DNA of 20,599 nt from assembly GCA_902570545.1 (NCBI GenBank), contig CACFYO010000012.1, positions 1-20,599 on the forward strand, written 5' to 3'. The notes under the pieces were generated by a model. The model did not search any database and was not told the origin of the DNA. It saw nothing but the letters and a program-made list of their open reading frames with translations. Below, one piece after another: positions 6,545-14,673 of this stretch. Position 1 is the stretch's first letter. Every line of letters begins with the position of its first letter. This stretch comes from an uncultured Pelagibacteraceae bacterium. GTDB taxonomy: Bacteria > Pseudomonadota > Alphaproteobacteria > Pelagibacterales > Pelagibacteraceae. The translations under genes were made by a program, and so were the position numbers.

Positions 6545-7996
6545 TTATTTTTTATCTAGAAGATAATATATAAAAAACGATACGACAAATCCTAATATCC
6601 AAGAAAATGATTTTATATCTGAGAAATTGATATTCCATAATAATGAAAATGAGAATATAAAACCTATTATAAGTGAATACAGAGCTTTATAGTTCCAACC
6701 ATTTGAATACATATATTCATTTCCATCTCTCAAAAAAAACAGATCTTTGTGATTTACTCTCTCTTTTTTCACCAGATAGTAGTCAGCAATTATTATTGCA
6801 AAGATTGGGCCAAAAAATGCTGCAAGGCTATCTATAATATCTATTATACCTATTTGACTTAAAATAGAGGGCCACAAACCTCCAGCAATAAAACCAATTA
6901 TTAAAATTAATACTCCAGAAGTTTTGAGATCTAAGTTATTAGGAATAAAATTTATTATACTATTTTGCGTAGGGACATAATTAGAAATTAAATTAGTAGA
7001 TAGAGACGAAAAAATTATAAAAATTAATGCAAATACCGTTAAGCCAGTATTGTCTAATTTTCCAATAATATCCATCGGCTTAGTTAATATTTGATCAACA
7101 ATAATAAGCTTTTGATTTAAAATAACATCTACTCCAACAACTATAGATGTTGCTAAAAATGAAAACAAAATCATATTTAGAAAAAGATTTAGGTTTCCCA
7201 ATTTTAGATCTTTTTCTGTTTTGACATATCTAGAAAAATCACCAAAATTTAACAACACAATTGAGAAATAAGAGAAAATTGTGCCCGTTAAAACTACAAA
7301 AGGTAAAACGTTAGATTTTGAAAAAAAATTTCCCTCTGTTGTATTTGATTTAAGAGACTGTAAAATTTGTGTTTGATTTTCTAAAGTTAAAATTAAAAAA
7401 AAAACAAACAAACCTAAATAAACAAAGATTGCAGAAAATTGTAAAAATTTTTGATTGAACCTTTGTCCATTTGTGAATAAAAAATACTGAATGATAAAAG
7501 TTAGTATTAATGAAATCCAATCAATAATATTCAATCCAAGAAAGAAAGCTAAAAATACTTGACCATCTAGCATTTGACTATCTAAGTTATAGTATATAAA
7601 AATTCTAATTAGATATGTAATTGATTTTGAAATAAAAAATGTTTGAATGCCAAACATAAATACTCCAATAACAGATCTTAAAAGACTTAAGTATTTGGCT
7701 CCATTTAAGCCCATTGATATTCTAAGCATAACAGGGAAAGGTAATCCATGCTTTTGTGATGGTTTGCCGATCAATGATATAAAAAAATAGATTAATATAG
7801 AGGCGGCTAATGAGGAAGTTAAGACCAGTATAGTACTAAGATTATATATTAAATATAAAGAGGCTATTAACGCAAAACCTGCAATGGTTTGGATACTATT
7901 AGCCCAAAAGCAAAATAAATCAATTGATGTCCATGTTTTATTACTTGGATTAACTGTAGCTAATTCAAAATTTTTTAATTCTATATTCTGACTCAC
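6545..7996 (-). CDS. NCS1-family nucleobase/hydantoin-type cation symporter
   Basis: A 483-aa integral membrane protein with about 12 hydrophobic segments. Family landmarks are KTWTSIDLFCFW before helix 1 (about 20-31), KHGLPFPVMLRISMG (82-96), the helix-3 motif FGIQTF (115-120) and the helix-8 region with STNLISNYVPTQN. NCS1 carriers bring in purines, pyrimidines, allantoin, hydantoin or related compounds with Na+ or H+. From recall of the Mhp1 structure, the Trp that stacks on hydantoin lies four residues before the conserved Gln; here Gln118 is kept but that position is Met114, which hints at a different ligand. It is followed by the zinc dehydrogenase after 2 nt and diverges from the EamA gene. 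Confidence 0.87.
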   Translation of the reverse strand: MSQNIELKNFELATVNPSNKTWTSIDLFCFWANSIQTIAGFALIASLYLIYNLSTILVLTSSLAASILIYFFISLIGKPSQKHGLPFPVMLRISMGLNGAKYLSLLRSVIGVFMFGIQTFFISKSITYLIRIFIYYNLDSQMLDGQVFLAFFLGLNIIDWISLILTFIIQYFLFTNGQRFNQKFLQFSAIFVYLGLFVFFLILTLENQTQILQSLKSNTTEGNFFSKSNVLPFVVLTGTIFSYFSIVLLNFGDFSRYVKTEKDLKLGNLNLFLNMILFSFLATSIVVGVDVILNQKLIIVDQILTKPMDIIGKLDNTGLTVFALIFIIFSSLSTNLISNYVPTQNSIINFIPNNLDLKTSGVLILIIGFIAGGLWPSILSQIGIIDIIDSLAAFFGPIFAIIIADYYLVKKERVNHKDLFFLRDGNEYMYSNGWNYKALYSLIIGFIFSFSLLWNINFSDIKSFSWILGFVVSFFIYYLLDKK

Positions 7997-8061
7997 TAAT
8001 GTAACCTTAAACTAAAATTTTTATATGTCTATAATTGTGATATCCATAATTTTGTAATTCT

Positions 8062-8955
8062 ATGAATTTTCTAAAAAACAATATTGGCTACGTTTCTATG
8101 TTCGTTGCAGTGATAGGTTTCGGGTCAGGTCCACCGTTTGTGAAATTAGCATTACAGGAATTTTATGTAATGGATTTAATGGCGGTGCGATTCTCTTTAG
8201 CATTTGGTTTGATGTTAATTTTTGCTTTAATCATGAGGGCAGATTTAAAAATCAGAAAAATTGGGTTAACTCCTTTCTTAATGGGTTTATTAAATCCATT
8301 TCTAGTTACTCTAAGTTTTCATATTGGTCTACTTCTAACTTCACCAGTAAATGGAGTTGCTTTAATTAGTACTTTGCCAATATGGCAACCATTTGTTGCA
8401 AGATTTTTTTTAAAAGAAAAAATTGAAATAAAAGTAATTATTGGAGCTTTTATAACAATTATTGGAACTTTAATTTTACTTACAAGTCAAACAAAATCAG
8501 GACAAGGAAATTATATTGGTGATTTAATTATCTTTTTAGGAATGATTTGCGTTTCTATAAATGAGGTTTTGGGAAGAAGATTTATGCAAACTAAAGTTGA
8601 TCAATTGGGAGTTAATACTTATCAATATTTTATTGGTGCTATACTATCTTTAATAGTTCTTTTTATAATTTGGCCAAATTCAAGTTTTGAGTATCAAAAT
8701 TATCTAAACTTTTCACCTCCAGTTTTAGCGGCTATAACTTTATCTTGTATAACGTTTGGAGCATATTTATTTTATAATTTTGCTCTTAGAAGGGTCCCGG
8801 TAGGTAGAATTAGTTTAATGTATCCTTTAACAGGTCCTATTGGTGCAACAATGTCTTGGTTAATTATCGACTCTCCGATTTCAACAAAGGTTTTTATATC
8901 TTTAGCAATAATTTTAGTGGGAACTATTATTCCTCAAATAAATAAGTCTAGCTAA
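8062..8955 (+). CDS. EamA/DMT-family transporter
   Basis: A 297-aa membrane protein with about ten hydrophobic segments arranged as two EamA repeats (about 10-140 and 150-290). The first repeat has GFGSGPPFVKLAL near residues 19-31 and the second ends in the usual GxxxxxxEP-like region, here PLTGPIGATMSW (about 256-267). Family members export or import amino acids, nucleosides, carboxylates and other small metabolites; substrate cannot be assigned. It is divergent from the NCS1 gene across 65 bp and its last 4 bp overlap, tail to tail, the end of dctM, so there is no room for an independent terminator. Confidence 0.85.
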   Translation: MNFLKNNIGYVSMFVAVIGFGSGPPFVKLALQEFYVMDLMAVRFSLAFGLMLIFALIMRADLKIRKIGLTPFLMGLLNPFLVTLSFHIGLLLTSPVNGVALISTLPIWQPFVARFFLKEKIEIKVIIGAFITIIGTLILLTSQTKSGQGNYIGDLIIFLGMICVSINEVLGRRFMQTKVDQLGVNTYQYFIGAILSLIVLFIIWPNSSFEYQNYLNFSPPVLAAITLSCITFGAYLFYNFALRRVPVGRISLMYPLTGPIGATMSWLIIDSPISTKVFISLAIILVGTIIPQINKSS

Positions 8956-10292
8956 GGTGACGGGTACATTACCCCGGGCAACCATAATGCTATTTTTGGA
9001 AATATTATAATTAATATTAAACCAATTACTTGGATAACCATAAATTGCATCATGCCAAGATAAATATCTTTTAAATCCCACTCTGGAACTACTCCTTTCA
9101 AGAAATAAGCAGATAATGCAACAGGAGGTGAGAGCCAGGCGGTTTGGAGATTAACAGCCACTAATATTGCAAACCATGTAAGATTAAATCCTAACTCAAT
9201 TACTAAAGGTAGAACAATTGGTAATACTATTAAAACTATTGGTACCCACTCTAAAGGCCATCCTAATAAAAAAATAGCAGCCATTATAATTGCTAAAATT
9301 ACATATCTATTTACTTCTAAATTTAAAAGAAAATCAGTTAAAAGAGATGGGGTTCCTAATTTTGAAAAAACTGCTCCAAAAAAGTTTGATGCAGCAACTA
9401 AAAACATTATAAGGGCTGTGATTTCTAATGTTTTTAAAAGGGCATCTTTTAAACCTGGGAGAGTTAATTTTTTATATGCTAGAGCAAGTAAGATCGCACC
9501 AAATGCTCCCATACCAGCTCCTTCAGTTGGAGTAGCAAGACCGAATAAAATACTTCCTAGTGCAAAAAAAACTAAACCTGCGGGAGGAATTAATCCCATA
9601 ATAAATTCATACCAAACCTTAGCCATGTTAGTTGGTTGTTCGTTTACTGGTAAAACAGGGCCAAGTTTTGGATTAAGATAGCATCTTAATGTTGTGTAAG
9701 CAGCGTACAAGCATGCTAATAAAATACCTGGCATTATGGCTGCAGCAAATAAATCTGTGACAGGAATTTCTAAAACAGGTCCCATCACAACTAACATAAT
9801 ACTTGGAGGAATTAAAATTCCGAGAGTTCCGCCAGCACAGATTAACCCAGCAGACAGTCTAGTATCATAACCAGTTCTAATCATAGTTTTACCTGCCATA
9901 ATTCCTAAAATTGTAACTGATGCACCAACTATTCCAGTTGCAGCTGCAAAAATTGTTGAGACAAACATTACTGCATAAAATAATGCTCCTTTCGTCTTAG
10001 AAAGCATTAACTGGACTGCATTAAATAATCTCTCCATTAAACCTGCTTGTTCCATTAAAATTCCCATAAATATAAAGAGTGGTACGGCGGCGAGTGTATT
10101 CTCCGTCATAATCATATTGAACTGAAGGGTCATTAAGTAAAAGACTAATTTACCAAAACCCCAATATCCAAAAACAAGGCCTAAAAATATTAAAGTAAAT
10201 GAAATTGGAAACCCAACAAAGATTGCAAATAGCATGCAACCAATCATTATTGCTCCAATAATTTCTGGACTAAAGAAATCCATTAGGGCCAT
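8952..10292 (-). CDS. dctM: TRAP transporter large permease subunit (DctM type)
   Basis: A 446-aa protein with about 12 membrane segments, the ion-coupled translocation subunit of a tripartite ATP-independent periplasmic transporter. DctM landmarks are AVPLFIFMG (69-77), GASVT (123-127) and GGTLGILIPPS (154-164), with a later TEGAGMGAFG segment after helix 7. Length is normal for the family. The start overlaps the end of dctQ by 10 bp, the usual coupling of these two subunits, and the end overlaps the convergent EamA gene. It works with the DctP protein encoded upstream; uptake is expected to be Na+-driven. Confidence 0.94.
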   Translation of the reverse strand: MALMDFFSPEIIGAIMIGCMLFAIFVGFPISFTLIFLGLVFGYWGFGKLVFYLMTLQFNMIMTENTLAAVPLFIFMGILMEQAGLMERLFNAVQLMLSKTKGALFYAVMFVSTIFAAATGIVGASVTILGIMAGKTMIRTGYDTRLSAGLICAGGTLGILIPPSIMLVVMGPVLEIPVTDLFAAAIMPGILLACLYAAYTTLRCYLNPKLGPVLPVNEQPTNMAKVWYEFIMGLIPPAGLVFFALGSILFGLATPTEGAGMGAFGAILLALAYKKLTLPGLKDALLKTLEITALIMFLVAASNFFGAVFSKLGTPSLLTDFLLNLEVNRYVILAIIMAAIFLLGWPLEWVPIVLIVLPIVLPLVIELGFNLTWFAILVAVNLQTAWLSPPVALSAYFLKGVVPEWDLKDIYLGMMQFMVIQVIGLILIIIFPKIALWLPGVMYPSP

Positions 10293-10939
10293 CTCCCCTT
10301 AACAAAAGCATAATAAGTTTTTAAAATTTCAGATATACCTTGTACTAAAAGTAAAAATGCACCAATAGGCATGCAACTTTTTAAAGGCCACATAATTGGC
10401 ATCCATGTTGTATCCATGGCTCTTTGAATTCTAACTTTACCACCTAAGCATTCCTCTAAATTTGATCTTCCACAAATTGAAGTATAGGCGTAATCAAAAC
10501 TTACAAGGAAAAATACAAGGAACCCTGGTATAAAAAATAACAAATATAAAAATAAATCTACTCTAGCCTGATTTTTAACTGACCAATTTCGATAAAGAAA
10601 ATCTGCTCTTATATGTATTCCTTTTGATAATGTATAGGCTGCACCTAACATAAATAAAGCACCAGCCAACATTCTGCTTATGTCAAATGACCATAAAGTA
10701 GGTCTGTTGAAAAAATGCCTTCCAATAACCTCATGGATCATTGCATAAATCAGAAATACAGTTAACCAGGCAAATACTTTGCCGGTAATTAACATTTTTG
10801 AGTCTATGAATTCTATTGTCTTTGCCATCCAAGGAGTCATATCCTCAGGCATTTTTAAACTTGTTCTTCTTTCGGCTATAAGCTCGTCAGTAATATCAAG
10901 ATTTTCTTTAACTTTAGGCTCTGAGTCTTTATCAACCAT
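10283..10939 (-). CDS. dctQ: TRAP transporter small permease subunit (DctQ type)
   Basis: A 218-aa protein with four predicted membrane helices (first at about 52-70, then about 88-108, 130-152 and 180-205). The central stretch GAAYTLSKGIHIRADFLY (about 98-115) is the DctQ signature region. It is longer than typical DctQ (about 160-190 aa) because of a polar, charged N-terminal extension of some 50 residues. It lies 78 bp downstream of dctP, with an intrinsic terminator in between, and overlaps dctM by 10 bp. The size and sequence style suit the mannitol/chloroaromatic (FcbT-like) TRAP branch, though I cannot prove this without alignment. Confidence 0.9.
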   Translation of the reverse strand: MVDKDSEPKVKENLDITDELIAERRTSLKMPEDMTPWMAKTIEFIDSKMLITGKVFAWLTVFLIYAMIHEVIGRHFFNRPTLWSFDISRMLAGALFMLGAAYTLSKGIHIRADFLYRNWSVKNQARVDLFLYLLFFIPGFLVFFLVSFDYAYTSICGRSNLEECLGGKVRIQRAMDTTWMPIMWPLKSCMPIGAFLLLVQGISEILKTYYAFVKGRWP

Positions 10940-10971
10940 TTAACAAGTATAGTTATTTAAATTAAATTTGT

Positions 10972-11007
10972 AAAAAAAACGGGGATTTTTTAAACAACCC
11001 CCGTTTT
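10972..11007 (-). terminator. Intrinsic terminator between dctP and dctQ
   Basis: On the minus strand AAAACGGGG (10999-11007) pairs perfectly with CCCCGTTTT (10976-10984) around a 14-nt loop, and the 3' arm runs into eight consecutive T. The stem lies 10 nt past the dctP stop. A G:C-rich core in otherwise very AT-rich DNA makes chance unlikely. It should stop most transcripts after dctP and leave a minority reading into dctQM, which fits the need for more binding protein than permease. Confidence 0.88.
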
Positions 11008-11017
11008 AATATTTTTA

Positions 11018-12106
11018 CTACTGTTGTGATGCGAATGCAGTTCCAATTGATGCATCAGATGTTTCCATTTGTGCAATAAAAGGTACTACAATTTTTGCAT
11101 GTGCAGTCATGTGCTCATAAACTTCCTTAAAGAAAGCATTTGATGCAGCATTCTTTTTAAGAGTTGCTTGAGCAGCGTTCATGTACTCAGTGAAATAATC
11201 AGCTGGTGTATCCCAAAGTTTTACACCGTGATTTTCAGTAAGATCGATTAACGCTTTACCATTTTCTACAGCTCTATTAGTGATGTTTCTAGTGATCATC
11301 GCTTCAGAAGCAACTTCCATTGCATATTTTTGATGGTCAGTTAAAGAATTGTAAACATCTCCATTTATATAGATATCACCATTTACTACGTTTTGGTGTA
11401 ATCCTTGTAGATAGTAGTTTTTAAGAACTTTTTGAAAACCAAAGACTGAGTCTGGTTTTGGACAACACCATTCAGCAGCATCAATAGTTCCTTTTTCAAG
11501 TGCTGGTAAAATATCACCACCTGATAAAGATACTGATGCAATTCCGATATCTTTGTATGTTTGTCCTGGAATTCCTGGAGGAGTTCTGAATCTGTATTTT
11601 CTGAAATCGTCCATGTTTTTAATTGGCTCTTTAAACCAACCTAATGCTTCAGGTCCTGATGATGCCATCACGAAACCTTTAACATTCATTCCCATTTCGC
11701 TCCATAATTGGTCGTATAATTCTTTACCACCATTATCGAAATACCAAGCTAACCAAGATTTAGTGCTTAAACCAATTCCTCCACCAGCAACTGGCGATCC
11801 AAATAACATCGCAGCTGGGTGATAGTTTGACCAGTAGTGAGTCCATGCTGCACCACCATCTACTAGACCTTTGTCAACAGCTTCTAGTGTTTCTTTCATA
11901 CCAACAACTTCACCTTTTGAAAGAAGCTCAAATTTTAACTCTCCACGAGTTAGTTTTGTTACTCTGTCAGTCCACATTTTTACGATTTGTCCATCGTATG
12001 ATGTTTTAGGAAAAGTAAGTTGGATTTTTAATGTTTTAGCAGAAGCAGATCCAATTACTGAAACTGCAAATACTAAAGCTAAAATCATTGAAGTGATTTT
12101 TTTCAT
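11018..12106 (-). CDS. dctP: TRAP transporter substrate-binding protein (DctP type)
   Basis: A 362-aa periplasmic binding protein with a clear signal peptide (KK start, hydrophobic core about 6-19, cleavage after SASA at residue 23). The DctP fold is supported by LTFPKTS (30-36), the DDFRKYRFRTP segment with the family's ligand-carboxylate arginine around Arg174, and DAAEW (209-213). Glu212-Trp213 matches the Glu-Trp pair that coordinates Na+ in the 2-oxoacid-binding TakP; this is recalled family knowledge, so an organic acid ligand is a reasonable guess. Two cysteines (214-215) follow directly. Expression is probably high: a strong Shine-Dalgarno precedes it and a terminator follows it. Confidence 0.93.
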   Translation of the reverse strand: MKKITSMILALVFAVSVIGSASAKTLKIQLTFPKTSYDGQIVKMWTDRVTKLTRGELKFELLSKGEVVGMKETLEAVDKGLVDGGAAWTHYWSNYHPAAMLFGSPVAGGGIGLSTKSWLAWYFDNGGKELYDQLWSEMGMNVKGFVMASSGPEALGWFKEPIKNMDDFRKYRFRTPPGIPGQTYKDIGIASVSLSGGDILPALEKGTIDAAEWCCPKPDSVFGFQKVLKNYYLQGLHQNVVNGDIYINGDVYNSLTDHQKYAMEVASEAMITRNITNRAVENGKALIDLTENHGVKLWDTPADYFTEYMNAAQATLKKNAASNAFFKEVYEHMTAHAKIVVPFIAQMETSDASIGTAFASQQ

Positions 12107-12112
12107 TATTTA

Positions 12113-12120
12113 TCCCTCTC
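12113..12120 (-). promoter_or_regulatory. Strong ribosome binding site of dctP
   Basis: On the minus strand GAGAGGGA ends 6 nt before the dctP ATG (12104-12106). Most genes in this window lack a purine-rich block this good, so its presence fits high translation of an abundant periplasmic protein and fixes the start codon. Confidence 0.75.
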
Positions 12121-12127
12121 TTTATTG

Positions 12128-12144
12128 TTATTAAGTCTTAATAA
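12128..12144. promoter_or_regulatory. 17-bp palindrome in the dctP leader (candidate operator)
   Basis: TTATTAAG and CTTAATAA are perfect 8-bp arms around one central base, about 21 bp upstream of the dctP start. The site lies in the largest intergenic space of the window (12107-12226). It could be the operator of a dimeric regulator or a small RNA hairpin. AT-rich sequence produces palindromes by chance, so the assignment is tentative; no regulator gene is nearby. Confidence 0.4.
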
Positions 12145-12226
12145 TGATGTAAGTAAAACTCATTGGATGACAAATGTAAAATGATTAATTGTTGCATTTT
12201 TTATACAACTAGAGGTTTAATAGTAG

Positions 12227-13153
12227 CTATTTCTTACCCTTGGGATCAAAGGGATAATCCCAAGCATCTCCACCAATTTTTTTAGATATACCTGAATAAT
12301 CTGTTTCGCTATCACCACCTTCACAAAATTCATTAAATATATCTAAGGCATGTTTTCCTAGAGGTGTAGAAGCATTTACAGATTTTGCAGCATCATTAGC
12401 TAACTTTAAATCTTTAGTCATCATGGCTGCAGAAAAGCCTGGTCTATATTTGTTATTAGAGGGAACGCCATCTGTTAAATTTGGCAGCGGTGTATATGTT
12501 GATAAAGCCCAATTATTTCCAGATGCATTTTTCATAATTTCATGAACTTTTTTTAAATCCATCTTTAGTCTTTTCGCTAACATTAGTGCCTCTGATGCTG
12601 CTATCATTGAAATTCCTAAAGACATATTATTACAAATCTTTACTCCAACTCCACTTCCTTGTGGTCCAGCATGTAAAATTTTTTGCCCCATTATATCCAT
12701 TAATGGTTTAGCTAAATTTACAGCTTCATCATCTCCACCGACTAAAAAATTTAATTTACCTACTCTTGCTCCCATAACACCTCCTGTAACAGGCGCATCA
12801 ATCATTTTAATTCCTCTATTCTTTGCTTGCTTTCCTAGTAATAAAGAAGTTTCAATATCAATTGTTGAACAGTCAATTATGAGAGCATCCTTTGAAATTT
12901 TATCAATAATACCTTTGTCTCCTAAAAAAAGAGATTTTACATGTTTGCCTTCAGGTAACATTGAGATTACAAAATTTGCACCTTCAAGGACCTCATCTAA
13001 TGTATCAACCACATCTAAATTCGCATCCTTAGCTTTTTTTATCATTTCTGGAGAAACATCATAGGCTTTAACTTTTTTACCAGCCTTAACTAATTGATCT
13101 GCCATTGGGTTACCCATGTTTCCAACACCAATAAAAGCTATTTGATCTGTCAT
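12227..13153 (-). CDS. mmsB: 3-hydroxyisobutyrate dehydrogenase
   Basis: A 308-aa NAD-dependent enzyme that oxidises 3-hydroxyisobutyrate to methylmalonate semialdehyde in valine breakdown. The Rossmann motif FIGVGNMGNPMA is at 7-18, DCSTID at 94-99, APVTGG at 120-125, and catalytic Lys172 with Asn176 sits in KICNN. The C-terminal region, with SGNNWALSTYTPLPN and the RPGFSAAMMTKDLKLA block, is typical of true MmsB rather than the wider beta-hydroxyacid family. It begins 2 nt after the aldehyde dehydrogenase stop, so it is part of the five-gene catabolic run. No mmsA or enoyl-CoA hydratase is in the window, so the rest of the valine pathway must be elsewhere. Confidence 0.9.
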   Translation of the reverse strand: MTDQIAFIGVGNMGNPMADQLVKAGKKVKAYDVSPEMIKKAKDANLDVVDTLDEVLEGANFVISMLPEGKHVKSLFLGDKGIIDKISKDALIIDCSTIDIETSLLLGKQAKNRGIKMIDAPVTGGVMGARVGKLNFLVGGDDEAVNLAKPLMDIMGQKILHAGPQGSGVGVKICNNMSLGISMIAASEALMLAKRLKMDLKKVHEIMKNASGNNWALSTYTPLPNLTDGVPSNNKYRPGFSAAMMTKDLKLANDAAKSVNASTPLGKHALDIFNEFCEGGDSETDYSGISKKIGGDAWDYPFDPKGKK

Positions 13154-13155
13154 AT

Positions 13156-14673
13156 TTAAATATCTATATTTGATTTTCCTCTATTAATCAAAACCGTTTT
13201 ACTTTGAGTAAAATGATTTATCATGCTATCAAAGGCGTACTCTTTTCCTAGCCCACTCATTTTTAAACCACCATATGAAACATTTGCTCTAGGCGCCACA
13301 CATTGATTTACTTGGACAAAACCTGCCTCGATTTCTTCAACAAACTGTAAAGCTCTAGATAAATTTTGTGTCCACAATACCGCTGATAATCCAAATGGTG
13401 TATCATTTGCACTGTTCATTACTTCATCAAATGTTTTAAATGGTATTGCACAAGCAACAGGACCAAATATTTCTTCTTGACAAACTGGAGAGCTTACTGG
13501 AACACCTGACATCAATGTAGGTTCATAGAAGAAACCATTTTTATAATCACCACCTGTTATTTGATTGCCACCATGCACAACATTGGTTGTAGAGTTTTTT
13601 TTGGCAATATCCATATAATGTAAAGTTCGTTTCAGTTGTTCTTCGGAAATAATTGCTCCAATGTCAGAACTTTCATCTAGGGCATTACCCATTTTTAATT
13701 TACTTAATTTTTCAACAGCTCCACCCAGTACTTGATCATAAATTTTTTCCTGAATATAAACTCTTGAACCAGCAGTACATGCTTGTCCTTGTCGAGTATA
13801 TCTCATTCCATCAATAACCCCTTGAATTGCAATATCTAAATCTGCATCACTCATTATTATATTTGGATTTTTTCCTCCAAGCTCTAAAGTAACTGGACAT
13901 AATTTAGGAGCTGCTTTTTGCGCTATAATCTTTCCTACAGTAAAAGATCCAGTAAACGTTACTTTTCTTACTTTTTCATGAGTTACCAGAGGTTCGCCAC
14001 ACTCTTCTCCATAGCCTGAAATTACATTTAAAACACCCGGAGGAAGTTCTTGTTGAAATATCTCCGATAGTAGAAGAGCACAAAATGGAGCTTGTTCAGC
14101 TGTTTTTAAAACAACACTATTTCCTGCTACAATAGCTGGAGCGATTTTTGCTACTGTTAAAAATAATGGCGCATTCCAAGGTACGATTGCACAAACAACC
14201 CCAATTGGATCTCTGGTGGTATAATGAATACTATTTGGAATATTGGTTGGATAATTTTCACCTTTTAACTCTCCAGACAAACCAGCAAACATATTTGTAA
14301 GTTCAATGGAAGCACCTGTTTCTGGTATAGCCTGTGTCCTTAAAGCATTACCTGTATCTAATGATAATAAAGTTTCAATTTCTGACTTTCTTTCCTCTAA
14401 TCTTTTTGCTCCAGCAGCAACCATTTTTCCTCTTTCCCTTGCTGGTATTTTTTTCCATTTTTGAAAAGCTTTGTGTGCTGACTTAACAGCAATATTAACA
14501 TCATCTTTATTACATTGAGGAGCAGAACCGATATTGTCTCCTGTGCTTGGATTTAATACTGGTATCTTATTATTTGTTTGAGCAGATATTAGTTTGCCAT
14601 CAATTAAAATTTTATCAGTTAATCTTTTTGCATTATTAATTGCTTGTTCAAGATTTTTTTCAAAGTTACTCAT
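13156..14673 (-). CDS. NAD(P)-dependent aldehyde dehydrogenase
   Basis: A 505-aa ALDH-superfamily enzyme that oxidises an aldehyde to its acid. Catalytic residues are visible: Asn167 (VPWNAPL), Lys190 (VVLKTAE), Glu264 (TLELGGK) and the nucleophile Cys299 (GQACTAG). The cofactor segment TFTGSFTVGK is near 239-248. It looks like the betaine/phenylacetaldehyde/gamma-aminobutyraldehyde-type ALDHs rather than the CoA-dependent methylmalonate-semialdehyde enzyme, since it keeps the general base Glu264. The start overlaps the SDR gene by 8 bp and the stop is 2 nt from mmsB, so it sits inside the operon. Its aldehyde may be made by the SDR or by the divergent GMC dehydrogenase. Confidence 0.93.
   Translation of the reverse strand: MSNFEKNLEQAINNAKRLTDKILIDGKLISAQTNNKIPVLNPSTGDNIGSAPQCNKDDVNIAVKSAHKAFQKWKKIPARERGKMVAAGAKRLEERKSEIETLLSLDTGNALRTQAIPETGASIELTNMFAGLSGELKGENYPTNIPNSIHYTTRDPIGVVCAIVPWNAPLFLTVAKIAPAIVAGNSVVLKTAEQAPFCALLLSEIFQQELPPGVLNVISGYGEECGEPLVTHEKVRKVTFTGSFTVGKIIAQKAAPKLCPVTLELGGKNPNIIMSDADLDIAIQGVIDGMRYTRQGQACTAGSRVYIQEKIYDQVLGGAVEKLSKLKMGNALDESSDIGAIISEEQLKRTLHYMDIAKKNSTTNVVHGGNQITGGDYKNGFFYEPTLMSGVPVSSPVCQEEIFGPVACAIPFKTFDEVMNSANDTPFGLSAVLWTQNLSRALQFVEEIEAGFVQVNQCVAPRANVSYGGLKMSGLGKEYAFDSMINHFTQSKTVLINRGKSNIDI

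Noticed and set aside
7997..8061. Riboswitch between the NCS1 and EamA genes
   Set aside because: The divergent gap is 65 bp, too short for known purine or other riboswitch aptamers plus promoters, and no conserved core was seen.
12191..12209. Possible mmsB terminator (GTTGCA/TACAAC hairpin)
   Set aside because: Stem is only 6 bp with a wobble pair, and on the minus strand no T-run follows, so I do not call it.
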